A stretch of 42,514 bases of DNA from Burkholderiales bacterium. Lineage in GTDB: Bacteria; Pseudomonadota; Gammaproteobacteria; Burkholderiales; Burkholderiaceae_C. The notes beneath the pieces are model-generated. The model was not told the DNA's origin. It ran no database searches and worked only from the letters and a program-made list of their open reading frames with translations. The position numbers and the translations under genes are program-made. The stretch spans positions 1 to 42,514 of the forward strand of contig RXJW01000058.1 in the NCBI GenBank assembly GCA_003963005.1, given 5' to 3'. Shown here in pieces: positions 32,401-39,924 of the stretch (position 1 is the first letter of the stretch; every line of letters begins with the position of its first letter).

Positions 32401-32629
32401 GCATGCCGTTGAGCGCCGTCTCGATCGGGAAGCTGACGAGTTGCTCCACCTCCTCGGGCGCCATGCCCCCTGCCTCGGTCAGCACGGTGACCAGCGGCTT
32501 GTTCAGGTCGGGGAAGACATCGACCGGCGTGCGCCAGGCCGTGTAGCCGCCGTAGGCCATCAGCAGCGCGGCAATGGCCAGCACGAAGAGCCGGTTGCGC
32601 AGGCTGGTGAGGACGATCCAATTGAACAT
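29498..32629 (-). CDS. HME-type RND metal efflux pump (CzcA/CusA family)
   Basis: This 1043-residue inner-membrane protein is a full-length RND pump: 12 membrane helices and two large periplasmic loops. It begins [19 protein letters not shown], then [18 protein letters not shown]. The TM4 motif reads [16 protein letters not shown], with two Asp residues for proton relay; this differs from CzcA (DFGxIVDGAVV) and CusA (GAMVDAAIVMIEN), so the metal cannot be assigned safely. C-terminal signature [17 protein letters not shown]. It pumps metal from periplasm or cytoplasm outward with the adaptor (gene at 32640) and TolC-type channel (34381). Its start is 10 bases after the adaptor stop. Confidence 0.93.
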   Translation of the reverse strand: MFNWIVLTSLRNRLFVLAIAALLMAYGGYTAWRTPVDVFPDLNKPLVTVLTEAGGMAPEEVEQLVSFPIETALNGMPGITRVRSTSGIGLSIVYAEFDWGTDVYRNRQQVSERLAQLRGQLPAEVTPVMGPVSSIMGEVMLIALPLSAGQATPMQAREYADFVLRPRLLAIHGVAQVIPIGGEVRTLRVEPDTARMAQLGVSLTQVEQALRGFAGNAGGGFIDLNSREYLIRHLGRTNRIEDLQGIAVAWKDGRAILLEQVASVRFAAGLKRGDAGYKGAPAVIVSVQKQPAADTVKLTHQIETALEELKPGLPKGLSAPKVLFRQADFIEASISNVTGALRDGAIMVAIVLFAFLLSARTTLISLVAIPLSLAVTALVFRLLDQSINVMTLGGLAIAIGELVDDAVVDVENIQRRLRENRSLPVPRPVLEVVRAASVEVRTGIVYATLIVVLVFVPLFALPGIEGRLFTPLGIAYIVSILASMGVSMTVTPVLSAFLLPRMKRLDHGDSPLVARLKHWDGRLLAWSFPRARLLMAAAVLAVAAAAASVPFFPRAFLPAFNEGSLVLSLMFNPGTSLAEANRMGALAETLIAQVPEVTQVGRRTGRAELDEHAEGVHSAEIDVDLRRDGKPVDREAVMASIRAQLASLPAQVAIGQPISHRLDHLLSGVRAQIAVKIYGDDTDTLRGLAEQMRAGLTGVPGLVDLTVEKQVLIPQIAVRLDQRKVAQAGLSPGEAVRVLQALTDGAHGAQIVDGQRRYDLVLRLPDDQRSPQDLARTLIDTPAGRLPLSSIATVEESDGPNQIGRENGRRRIVVYANTDGRDMGRVIGDIRQVIAKTTLPTGAFISLEGQFQAQEQATQLIVVLSGVSLAMMFLVLYTRYRSAVLAGVIMANIPLALIGAVVAMWLAGVTLSVATMVGFITLAGIATRNGILKVSHYINLCRFEGERFGQPMIVRGSLERLTPVLMTALVAAFALTPLLLAGDEPGKEILHPVAVVIFGGLVSSTLLDTILTPVIFWLVGERPLQRLLTPEENASPGQAQEAF

Positions 32630-32639
32630 GGCCGTCTCC

Positions 32640-33749
32640 TCAGCGGATCTGCGCGATCAGTGGTGCGCCTTGCACCACGACGCGGTTGTCTGCTGCGAGG
32701 CCGCGGGTGACCAGCACGGTCTTGGCGCCAAGCGGCTTCACCTGCACCGGCTGGGGCGTGTAGCGCTCCGCGCCGGTCTTGATCCAGACGACGGGCTCGT
32801 TGACCGGGCTGCGGACTACGGCCTCAGCTGGCAGCACGACACCCTTGGCGCTGTCCTTCAGCGCCACGATGACGCTCACCGTCTGGCCGACAGCCAGCGG
32901 GACCGACTTGTCGCCTTGAGCGCGGAAGCTTAAGGGCAGCGTGCCGTCGCGCAGCGACCGGGGCACACCGGCCAGCTGCAACTTGACGCCGCTCACGCCC
33001 GCCAACTGGGCGCCAGCGATGCGCTGGCCCAGCGTGACGTCGGGCGTTTGCGCCTCGACCATCAGGCGCGCGGGGTCCACGATCTCCACGAGCACGTCTC
33101 GGGCGTCGATGACCTGGCCTGCCGCCAGCTCGGAGCGGGCGATGACGCCGGACACCGGGGCCCGCAGCGGTTCGCGCGCCTCCAGGCTCGCGGCGATGCT
33201 GCGCTCGCGGGCAGCGAGGGATTCGGCTTCCAGGCGTGCGGCCTCAATCTCCTTGCGCGGCACCGTGCCCTCCAGCCCTTCCAGCCGCTTGAGCCGCTGC
33301 TCCGCGAGTTGGCGACCCGCGCGGAGCTCGGCGCGCTGAGCCTCCTGGTTGGCCTGGGAAAAGGGATCGGCATGGTGATGCAGCCAGGCGAGGATGTCGC
33401 CCTTCTGAACGGCCTGGCCTGGGACCGGCAGACCCTTGGGCCCCGGCTCGATGCGGCCGCCGTGGCTCGCCTGCACGCGGCCGCTGGCGTTGGGGTCCTG
33501 AACGACGCGGCCCGGCAGCTCCAGCGTGGCCGCGGCTTCGGTCTCGGGCGCGATCAGTGTGCGCAAACCCATGCGTCGCTGAGCCACCTTGGGCACGTTG
33601 ACGCTGCCGTCGGGCAGGCGCGCGAGGCCGGATGCATTCGTCGGCCCCGCCTGGTCGAGGTGTTCGCCATTGGGGCCGTGGGCGCCGGGCCCAGCGAAGG
33701 CGGTGATAGCGGCCACCAGCAGGCCGAGGGTGAGCAGTGGGTGCTTCAT
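32640..33749 (-). CDS. RND periplasmic adaptor (CzcB/CusB-like)
   Basis: The 369-residue adaptor links the RND pump to the outer-membrane channel. After a signal peptide ([18 protein letters not shown]) comes the motif [13 protein letters not shown], then the barrel-sandwich halves ([20 protein letters not shown] and [20 protein letters not shown]), a helical hairpin between them ([20 protein letters not shown]) and a C-terminal barrel and membrane-proximal domain. The metal-binding motif at the N-terminus suggests handling of the metal. The start at ATG 33749 overlaps the upstream stop; the longer frame is inside the neighbour. Confidence 0.9.
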   Translation of the reverse strand: MKHPLLTLGLLVAAITAFAGPGAHGPNGEHLDQAGPTNASGLARLPDGSVNVPKVAQRRMGLRTLIAPETEAAATLELPGRVVQDPNASGRVQASHGGRIEPGPKGLPVPGQAVQKGDILAWLHHHADPFSQANQEAQRAELRAGRQLAEQRLKRLEGLEGTVPRKEIEAARLEAESLAARERSIAASLEAREPLRAPVSGVIARSELAAGQVIDARDVLVEIVDPARLMVEAQTPDVTLGQRIAGAQLAGVSGVKLQLAGVPRSLRDGTLPLSFRAQGDKSVPLAVGQTVSVIVALKDSAKGVVLPAEAVVRSPVNEPVVWIKTGAERYTPQPVQVKPLGAKTVLVTRGLAADNRVVVQGAPLIAQIR

Positions 33750-34384
33750 GCCTGGCCTCCGTTCCAAGTCTTGGCACCGGCGCGGCGGCGCCACGCGGCG
33801 ACGGCGATCAACATAGCGGCGATGACGCCCACCCCCGTCCATAGCTTGCGCGAGCCGGTGGTGTGCTCGTGGCCGTGGTCGTCGCCGCCGGCATGGTCGT
33901 GGCTGTGCGGGGCCTCGGCAGCTTCCTGGGCTTGTGCCGCGCTGACCTTGAGCGTGCCGTCCAGCAGGTCCGACTCGTTCCCGTGGATGACCGTGATGAC
34001 GATGGCGTGCTCGCCGGGCGTGGCCAGCAGCTTCAGCATGGCTTCGTCAGCCACTGCGTAGTCACCAATGTCATCGTGGAAAGGGGCCTTGGCCTTCAGG
34101 CCGCCACTTTCAACTTCAACTTGTGCATTGAGCACCGGTTCGTTGGTGGCGAAGCGGTCGATCAGCATCGAAAACTCGCCGCCGCCCAGCGTCGCAACCA
34201 GCTCGAACTGCTCGGTCTTGGCTTCGAGGCGCGGCCGGCTGTTGCCCGGCGCCGCCGCAGTGGCGGGGGCGTCGAGGTGTTCGCCGTTGGGGCCGTGCGC
34301 GCCAGGGCCGGCGATGGCGCTCAGGCAAAAGCTGGTCGCTAGCACGGCGGAAGCTAGCGTGCGCAGCAGAAGGGTGCGGGTCAT
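33746..34384 (-). CDS. Periplasmic metal-binding membrane-anchored protein
   Basis: The 212-residue product has a signal peptide (LLLRTLASAVLATSFCLSAI), then [13 protein letters not shown], the same 13-residue motif found at the start of the adaptor. A soluble beta-rich domain follows (FELVATLGGGEFSMLIDRFA), a His-rich stretch (SHDHAGGDDHGHEH) and a C-terminal membrane helix (LWTGVGVIAAMLIAVAAW). It is thus anchored to the inner membrane with metal-binding segments in the periplasm. It overlaps the TolC-like gene stop and the adaptor start by four bases each. It may hand metal to the adaptor. Confidence 0.75.
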   Translation of the reverse strand: MTRTLLLRTLASAVLATSFCLSAIAGPGAHGPNGEHLDAPATAAAPGNSRPRLEAKTEQFELVATLGGGEFSMLIDRFATNEPVLNAQVEVESGGLKAKAPFHDDIGDYAVADEAMLKLLATPGEHAIVITVIHGNESDLLDGTLKVSAAQAQEAAEAPHSHDHAGGDDHGHEHTTGSRKLWTGVGVIAAMLIAVAAWRRRAGAKTWNGGQA

Positions 34385-35637
34385 GGGAGCAATCCTTGGG
34401 CTTGTTGGAGTCGCGCCTGGGCGAGGCGCAGATGGGCTTGCTGGCGTTCGCTGGCAGCCTCAGCTTGAGCAGCGGCGCCCAGTGCCCGAAGCAGTTCGGG
34501 CAGTGGGGATTCGCCGGCCTTGAAGGCCTTTTCGATGTGGCCGGCGCGCTCGCGCAGCAGCATGGCGCGCTGGGCTTCGAGTTGCGCTTGGGATTCAGCC
34601 GCTTGCAACTGCGTGCGTGCCAGCTGCAGTTCAGCGGCCAGCCGGTCGCGGATGCGCTGTTGCTGGGTCAGCGCGAGATCCACCTCGGTGAGTGCTGCAG
34701 CGATGCGCGGTTGTGCGTGCGTGTCCGTGCCGAAAGGCAGGCGCAACGAGACACCGACGCTGCTCTGGGTGGGCATGCCTTGGCCGGGGCGTTCCTGGCG
34801 CAGATGCACGCCCAGCTCGGGGTTGTCCCCGCGCTGGACCTGGGCCAGCGAGAGCTTGCGCTGGGCGCGTTCGACGGCGCGTGCAGCCAGCTGAAGCTCC
34901 GGATGGGCCTCGTCGAGATCGAAGCCGGATGCCGCGCGGGGCGGCTCCGGCTCAGCAGGAATGGCCAGCCCGGTCAGCCATTGCCATTGGGCTTGCTGGG
35001 CACGCAGCTTTTGCTGGACTTCCGCTTCCTGCGCCTGGCTGGCGAGCCACTCGGCGCGCGTGGCCATGGCGTCTGCCGGCGCGAGGTCGCCGGCCTTGAC
35101 GCGACGGTCCACGTCCTCGGCGAGACGCTGGAGAAGCTGGTTCTGAAGCGCGGCCAGACGGTGCTCTGATTCGAGTCCGGCCAGCTGGCCCTGCGTTTCG
35201 CGAACTTGGCCGGCAAGGCGCAGCCGGGCAGCTGATTCCGCCGCCTGCGCCCATTCGAGTTCAGCCTGCGCCGCCTGGCCGGCTGTTGCTCGAGCGCCGA
35301 TGCGCCAAACAGGAAGAGCAACCCCCAGTTCAGTCTCTCGTTGCCCTTCGGCGGCGCTGCCCCGGCCTTGGCGCTGAGAGGCTTGAAGCGCCGGTGGCGC
35401 TGCGAGCCAACTGCTGGCGACCGTCTGGTCAGCCTGCGCCTGGCGCTGCTGACCTTGCGACTGGGTGGCCTCGATGGAGCGTTGCCAAGCGGCAGCGATG
35501 GCCTGAGCGAGGCTAGGCCGTGTTGCAGCGGGAGATACCGCGGGTAGAACAGGCTGGGCCTGTGCGGCGCAGGCGAGCGCGCTGGCGGCAAGGGTGCCGC
35601 CAACGAGCCATGGGACGAGCCATGGATGAGTTTTCAC
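34381..35637 (-). CDS. TolC-family outer-membrane channel (CzcC-like)
   Basis: The 418-residue channel forms the outer-membrane exit of the RND complex. The start is a GTG at 35635-35637 (VKTHPWLVPWLVGGTLAASA) with CAGGACTCTC upstream; the listed longer frame to 35682 adds 15 residues before the signal peptide. The body shows the duplicated alpha-helical coiled coil of TolC proteins (RRVKAGDLAPADAMATRAEW and HIEKAFKAGESPLPELLRAL) and beta-barrel strands (GVALPVWRIGARATAG; GVSLRLPFGTD). A Glu/Gln/Ala-rich end resembles CzcC. Confidence 0.85.
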   Translation of the reverse strand: MKTHPWLVPWLVGGTLAASALACAAQAQPVLPAVSPAATRPSLAQAIAAAWQRSIEATQSQGQQRQAQADQTVASSWLAAPPALQASQRQGRGSAAEGQRETELGVALPVWRIGARATAGQAAQAELEWAQAAESAARLRLAGQVRETQGQLAGLESEHRLAALQNQLLQRLAEDVDRRVKAGDLAPADAMATRAEWLASQAQEAEVQQKLRAQQAQWQWLTGLAIPAEPEPPRAASGFDLDEAHPELQLAARAVERAQRKLSLAQVQRGDNPELGVHLRQERPGQGMPTQSSVGVSLRLPFGTDTHAQPRIAAALTEVDLALTQQQRIRDRLAAELQLARTQLQAAESQAQLEAQRAMLLRERAGHIEKAFKAGESPLPELLRALGAAAQAEAASERQQAHLRLAQARLQQAQGLLP

Positions 35638-35755
35638 GAGAGTCCTGATGCATGAGGACAGCAACGCGCGACGCATCGGCACGAAGCCGAGGGGCGAACG
35701 CAGTCACCGCCAGAGCGAACGACAGCCGCGCTTCAAGCGCGGGCAGCAGCGGAGT

Positions 35756-36124
35756 TCAGGACTTGGATTTGGGCGGTCGCTCGGGACCGGCCAGGAACGG
35801 AGGGGGCAAAGCAGTCGCCGTCGCCTGAGCAGGCATCTCTGGAGGCAGCTGCGGCAGCGTCAGATTGACAACCCCAATCAGCGCCGGTGCACAGGAACTG
35901 GCGTCACTGGCCAGGTGCTGGGCCGACGCGACGGAACGGTCTTTATGCACACCGTCGTCGTCGTCATCATCGTGGCTATCGTGATGGTGAGCTTCGCCTT
36001 CGAAGTGCATCACCGCGTGCTGGTGCTCGCGAGCGTCCGCCATCACCACGGCAATGCCAGCATGGGCCAGCGCTTGCCAGCACATGCAGAGCATCAGGAT
36101 GAGGGTGGTCAAGCTACGGCGCAC
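35756..36124 (-). CDS. CzcI-like exported His/Asp-rich protein
   Basis: The 122-residue protein starts from GTG 36122-36124 with a signal peptide (LTTLILMLCMCWQALAHA), followed by His and Asp clusters (EHQHAVMHFEGEAHHHDSHD, then five Asp). This matches small exported CzcI-type proteins that head czc operons and modulate metal resistance. It is the first gene of the metal operon, 119 bases before the channel start. The Cys pair (CMCW, within the signal peptide) is not conserved for a lipobox. Regulator function is assumed only from similarity. Confidence 0.65.
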   Translation of the reverse strand: MRRSLTTLILMLCMCWQALAHAGIAVVMADAREHQHAVMHFEGEAHHHDSHDDDDDDGVHKDRSVASAQHLASDASSCAPALIGVVNLTLPQLPPEMPAQATATALPPPFLAGPERPPKSKS

Positions 36125-36234
36125 GGCAGAAGTTTACCCGGGTGGACCTGCACCCGACATCTGCCAAGACGGCTAAATGACGGCTCCACCGCCGAGAGTT
36201 GTTCGCAGTAGCGAGATATCCGTCACAGCCCGAA

Positions 36235-36255
36235 CATCCGTCCTCATGACGGATG
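36235..36255. promoter_or_regulatory. Inverted repeat upstream of metal operon
   Basis: CATCCGTC at 36235-36242 and GACGGATG at 36248-36255 form a perfect 8-bp inverted repeat with a 5-base spacer. A further ATCCGTC half-site lies at 36217-36223. It stands in the 246-base gap between the divergent CzcI-like and TIGR02391-like genes, a fitting place for an operator of a metal regulator, though none is encoded here. Confidence 0.4.
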
Positions 36256-36370
36256 CAGCTGGCGCGAAAGGCTGTCGCTGCACGCGAAGCAACAAGAGAA
36301 TGGACGAGTCCAAATTCGAACGAGCTCAGAGGCGTATGTGCGAAGCACAAGCAGCTGGCGCTGAACGACG

Positions 36371-37171
36371 ATGAATCGCTTGCCTTGTTTTGACGTCTCA
36401 CTGGTAGAGGCGGTATGCCGTGTCCTTGGCGACACCAGCGAAGGCCTCACGGGGCCTGAGATCGGAAGCATCCTTGCGGACATGCAGGTTGAAGATCCAT
36501 CGCCCGGATTGACCAAGTGGAAGCGCCTCTTCAACGCGCTGGCGCACCAGCAGAACAAGCATCAAGTGGGCAACCACCTTGTCATGTTCGTCAATCGAGC
36601 CATGAAGCCCGCCCGATTCGTGCAGCAGCCTGAGAAGTTCCGACGCATGCGAGATGGGCTCAACGTTGCCATGTCACTCGCCGGCTACGCGGTCAACGAG
36701 CAAGGCCAGGTTGTTCATACGACCAGGGAGACGACAGTTTCTGGCGCGCTCGCCCGAGCCAAGCACCTCGCAGACACACTACACGCCCGCGGCACGCACC
36801 CGCAGGTCTTTGTTTACTGCACGGCGGAGCTACTGGCGGAGAACTACTTTCACGCAGTGCTTGAGGCAGTGAAGGGGGTCGCCGAGCGGCTTCGCCAGAT
36901 GTCCGGACTGACGAACGACGGTGCGGAACTTGTCAACCAGGCGCTATCGACGAAAGCGCCGATCATTGCCATCAACGGCCTGAAGACCGAGACGGAGCTC
37001 AGCGAACAGAAGGGGTTCGCGAATCTGCTCGTCGGCGTCTTCGGGGCAATCCGCAACCCGACGGCCCATGCGCCGAAGGTGGTGTGGCCCATGCCGGAGC
37101 AAGACGCCCTCGACATCTTCGCGCTGATCTCCTACGTGCATCGAAAGCTTGACCTCGCAAGCAAGGTCTGA
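36371..37171 (+). CDS. TIGR02391/Ymh-family protein with HEPN-like motif
   Basis: The 266-residue soluble protein has an N-terminal domain like a winged helix (LGDTSEGLTGPEIGSILADM and LTKWKRLFNALAHQQNKHQ) and a C-terminal half with FHAVLEAVKGVAERLRQMSG, GFANLLVGVFGAIRNPTAHA and EQDALDIFALISYVHRKLD. The R228-x4-H233 in RNPTAH is the HEPN RNase-type motif. The TIGR02391 family is often found in phage-defence and restriction islands. The role is not established; an abortive-infection RNase is possible. The ATG at 36371 has no strong ribosome site. It is divergent from the metal operon. Confidence 0.75.
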   Translation: MNRLPCFDVSLVEAVCRVLGDTSEGLTGPEIGSILADMQVEDPSPGLTKWKRLFNALAHQQNKHQVGNHLVMFVNRAMKPARFVQQPEKFRRMRDGLNVAMSLAGYAVNEQGQVVHTTRETTVSGALARAKHLADTLHARGTHPQVFVYCTAELLAENYFHAVLEAVKGVAERLRQMSGLTNDGAELVNQALSTKAPIIAINGLKTETELSEQKGFANLLVGVFGAIRNPTAHAPKVVWPMPEQDALDIFALISYVHRKLDLASKV

Positions 37172-37682
37172 ATTGCGGCAGCGGTCTTGAACTGCATCAG
37201 GGCTGCTGAGCAGCCACCATTAGATTGGATCAAATGGCGGCTTCACTTGATGGAAGAGCTGTGCAGGCTTGAGCCTATGCAAATCGTTCAGCTTCGGTCG
37301 GCACGCCCCACCTGCGTCCCGCCCTCGGTGTCGCGCTCGAACCACCGCGAGCCGCAGTCTGCGCCCAAGACAAACTGGACCGAAGGGAGGTTTTTCGTAC
37401 TCGGCGTAGCCCCGCGACCCCGCCAGCACTAGCGTCCGGAACAGGCCTTCGGCGTGACTTGTGGGAGCGGCTTTGGTCCCAGAGTGCTGCATTGGATTAC
37501 CGGTGGCAACTCAGACCGATTCATTCTGCCGGCTCGGCCGTGGAAAGATGCTTTCATTAAGAGTAGCGGCTGATCCAAGCGAAATCGACCACCAATACTC
37601 AAATCAGCGACCCTCGGCTTGGTTGTCCACAGGAAAGTACAGATCAACCAGCAGTCTTAGCCGCCTCCAGCCCTGGGACCGG

Positions 37683-37823
37683 TCAACACAAGCGGGGACA
37701 TGCTTGTGTGGTCAGCTGACACCGGCACAGGTGGTCAGTCAGACCGGAATACGCAATCAATTGCGCGACGGTGCGGCGCCCGTGGTCGCGGACGCTGGTG
37801 CGGTGCAGGGTGTCAGTGCTCAT
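37683..37823 (-). CDS. Short frame, 46 aa (doubtful)
   Basis: The frame MSTDTLHRTSVRDHGRRTVA has AAAGGATTCGTG just before its ATG, a good ribosome site, and biased third positions in the first 25 codons that fade later. The 3' end runs into an inverted repeat. It may be a truncated gene start or a small gene; there is no family match. Confidence 0.25.
   Translation of the reverse strand: MSTDTLHRTSVRDHGRRTVAQLIAYSGLTDHLCRCQLTTQACPRLC
37686..37709. repeat. 8-bp inverted repeat with 8-base spacer
   Basis: ACACAAGC at 37686-37693 pairs with GCTTGTGT at 37702-37709 across GGGGACAT. It lies near the end of the short 46-codon frame. On neither strand is it followed by a clear T-run, so it is not an obvious terminator. 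Confidence 0.5.
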
Positions 37824-37993
37824 CACGAATCCTTTCCATCCGTCCGACGTGAACTCCTGCAGCGTCGACGGAGAACCCGCGTTCCGGGCTGCGCTGCAGG
37901 CGATGTTGCGATTGGTTGGCATGGGGCGGTCGCCTCTGCCACGGCCAGGCCGGCACACGAGGTGGGCAAACGACGCACGCTGCCTGCACTGGG

Positions 37994-38686
37994 TCAGCCC
38001 TCGCCTTCATCCAGGGCGGCGACGTGGTCCGTGCGGTGGAACAGTCGCGCCGACGGCACTTCCTTGGCGACGCGCACCCACTGCCCGGCGACCCGCTGCG
38101 CCATCTCGATCACCACGTGCTCTGCGCCGACCTGGCGGACGATCGCCGGCACGGGCAGCACGACGCCGCGCATGCCCGCGTCGACCGCCCAGTTGACCCG
38201 GTCACCCGGCTGAAACACAGCGCGCGGCCCAACCGCGTCTGCCCCGGCGCCGGCGGCGCCCTGGACGATCTGGCTGACGGACCCATGCTCGCCAGGCGTG
38301 GAGACCGGTAGGGCCTGACCTTGCAGTTCAGGGGTTTTGTCAACCGGCGAAGTCTGCATTTCGGCAGCTTTGTCAACCAAGCCGGCGTGCTGCGCAGACG
38401 ACGATGGGCCACCGGCAGAACGCACGGCCTGCACGCCGTCCCTCTCGGTCTCAGGTCGCTCCAGGTACTTCTTCGCCAGCAACTCCACGACGGTGAGGGA
38501 GCGGGACCATTGCCGCATTGCACCCGGCGTCGCACCAAAGGTCCGACCGCTCCGGATCACGTCGTCGCAGTAGTCCCACATCTGCTGCAGCGATTCGAGC
38601 GCACCCTCGACGTCAGCAACGCACGGCTCGGTGAGCCCGTAGGCCCAGCCCGATGGTCGTGGTTTGAGGTGCTGCCGGCCGCTCAT
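37994..38686 (-). CDS. Hypothetical island protein, 230 aa
   Basis: The protein starts MSGRQHLKPRPSGWAYGLTE, has a helical N-terminal part (VEGALESLQQMWDYCDDVIR and WSRSLTVVELLAKKYLERPE), a disordered Ser/Gly/Ala-rich middle and a C-terminal small beta-barrel-like domain (VFQPGDRVNWAVDAGMRGVV, VRVAKEVPSARLF) similar in style to SH3/KOW modules. No family is recognised. The start at 38686 follows the previous stop by one base; the longer frame to 38848 overlaps the neighbour. It ends the right-hand minus-strand string. Confidence 0.6.
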   Translation of the reverse strand: MSGRQHLKPRPSGWAYGLTEPCVADVEGALESLQQMWDYCDDVIRSGRTFGATPGAMRQWSRSLTVVELLAKKYLERPETERDGVQAVRSAGGPSSSAQHAGLVDKAAEMQTSPVDKTPELQGQALPVSTPGEHGSVSQIVQGAAGAGADAVGPRAVFQPGDRVNWAVDAGMRGVVLPVPAIVRQVGAEHVVIEMAQRVAGQWVRVAKEVPSARLFHRTDHVAALDEGEG

Positions 38687-38687
38687 G

Positions 38688-39179
38688 TCAGTCCGTGCCG
38701 CCAGCCGTTGCCGGGGCCTGGACGGCACCAGGTGCGATCCACGGGCCCAAAGGGATTGGTGAGGCTGCCGATGCGGCCAAGATCTTCGCCTGGGCATGCA
38801 CGATCTCGTGGAGCGCCTTGCCAGCACGCTCAACATGCGCGATCGCATTTGCTGTCGGGCCGGCCTTCATGCCGTGCTCGATGGCGGTGGCGTAGAAGCC
38901 CTCGGTGTAGCGCAGCAAGGCTCGCAGGTGGGCGTCGGCCTGGCCGGGCATCGTCTTCAGGTCGGTGGCCACCGCCGCAGTTCCCGCCGCAGCGGCGGCG
39001 TGCGCCTCGGCCGGGAACAGCTCGGGCCTCTGCCCCACCACCTGGGCCCAGGCTGCCCGGGCCGCCGAGGCGGCTTCCTGAGCCTGCGCCAGGGCCCGCT
39101 CTGCGTTCTGTAGCGCCTGGTAGGCGGGCTCGAACTTCCACACCGACAACGCGGCTCTGCGGGCCAAGTCCTCGCTCAT
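38688..39179 (-). CDS. Hypothetical Ala-rich helical protein, 163 aa
   Basis: The N-terminal half is one long Ala/Gln/Glu-rich coiled coil (LQNAERALAQAQEAASAARA). The middle (AHLRALLRYTEGFYATAIEH) and the next segment (HVERAGKALHEIVHAQAKIL) are helical too. The ATG at 39179 overlaps the stop of the upstream gene (ATGA). No family is recognised. Its stop lies one base before the next gene. Confidence 0.6.
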   Translation of the reverse strand: MSEDLARRAALSVWKFEPAYQALQNAERALAQAQEAASAARAAWAQVVGQRPELFPAEAHAAAAAGTAAVATDLKTMPGQADAHLRALLRYTEGFYATAIEHGMKAGPTANAIAHVERAGKALHEIVHAQAKILAASAASPIPLGPWIAPGAVQAPATAGGTD

Positions 39180-39598
39180 GACTGGAGCTCCGGAAGCATG
39201 GCCGGTGCCGGCCGGGCCAGATCGCGTGCCTTCATCCAGGCCCGCCCATCGTCCGTATCGGTGCCCTGCCCTTCCTCGAGCCGGTGGAGGATCTGCGCGG
39301 CTGTTTCGGTCGCCAGGACCGCTCGAAGCGCGGCCATCGCGCCCCCCTCATCACTGGCCCCAGCCGCAGGGCGCGCAGACGCGCCGTCCAACACATCGGC
39401 TGCCAGGTTGTAGAAGGCGCGCTGGCAACTGCCCGGCGAATCCAGGCCGACAACGAACGGCAGGGTGAAGGTGGGTGACTTCACGCTGATGCTGCGTTCG
39501 TTGATCCGCTCGAAGCGCCAGCCGCTGGGCCCCTGCGCCAGCTGGGCCGTGGCCTGCACGATGGCATCCAGGCCCTGGGGTGTAGTCATCAAACTCAT
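39176..39598 (-). CDS. Hypothetical island protein, 140 aa
   Basis: The product begins MSLMTTPQGLDAIVQATAQL, then has a beta-rich part (WRFERINERSISVKSPTFTL, PFVVGLDSPG) and an Ala-rich helical end with GRAWMKARDLARP. Family unknown. The start at 39598 has TGGAGGTCC upstream, a strong ribosome site; the frame's longer extension to 39643 overlaps the upstream gene. Confidence 0.6.
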   Translation of the reverse strand: MSLMTTPQGLDAIVQATAQLAQGPSGWRFERINERSISVKSPTFTLPFVVGLDSPGSCQRAFYNLAADVLDGASARPAAGASDEGGAMAALRAVLATETAAQILHRLEEGQGTDTDDGRAWMKARDLARPAPAMLPELQS

Positions 39599-39611
39599 GG
39601 AGGACCTCCGG

Positions 39612-39860
39612 TCAGCCGCGCCCGTTGCGCAGCGCGCTGCCACGAAGCCAGGCGCGCGCAGCCATGAAGCTGCCCAGGGGCATGGCGATGACGTACGGCC
39701 AGATGCCCAGCATGCTGACCAGCGACTCGTAGGGCAGCTCGGGCGGGTCGGGCGTGAAGTTCACCAGGCCGACGATGGACAGGGCCAGGACGGCCAGGCC
39801 GCCGACGAACGAGAAGCCGTAGAAGCGCAGGACGAAAGCGAGAGTGCTCGGTGGGTTCAC
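39612..39860 (-). CDS. Small two-helix membrane protein, GTG start
   Basis: The start is GTG 39858-39860 (VNPPSTLAFVLRFYGFSFVG) with GAAGGGAC upstream. Two hydrophobic segments (FVGGLAVLALSIVGLV and MLGIWPYVIAMPLGSFMAA) span the membrane. It is similar in design to the GTG-start two-helix protein at 5497-5721, though the sequences are not the same. Function unknown. Confidence 0.55.
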   Translation of the reverse strand: MNPPSTLAFVLRFYGFSFVGGLAVLALSIVGLVNFTPDPPELPYESLVSMLGIWPYVIAMPLGSFMAARAWLRGSALRNGRG

Positions 39861-39924
39861 AGAAGTCCCTTCGGGAGTGAATTGAAGACACGTTGTCGGC
39901 CAGGCCGCCGGGCTGCCATCCGCA

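Larger units (their letters stand above)
37172..37993. other. 822-bp region without a confident gene; decayed coding sequence and repeats
   Basis: No complete gene can be defended here. On the minus strand, a segment ending at a TGA near 37283 reads VLGADCGSRWFERDTEGG in one frame, while the upstream part (EGLFRTLVLAGSRGYAEYEK) continues in a different frame, which looks like a frameshifted gene remnant. A TTGTCCACA DnaA-box-like sequence lies at about 37622-37630. An inverted repeat lies at 37686-37709. A small doubtful frame is listed separately. The plus-strand frame 37461-38213 is antisense to the next gene and is not supported. Confidence 0.5.

Noticed and set aside
30582..32621. 679-codon minus-strand frame inside the RND gene
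   Set aside because: Out-of-frame shadow of the RND pump; very rich in Arg, Ala, Gly, Pro and His without structure.
37461..38213. 250-codon plus-strand frame in the right intergenic region
   Set aside because: Antisense to the gene at 37994-38686 for part of its length, no ribosome site and no structured product.
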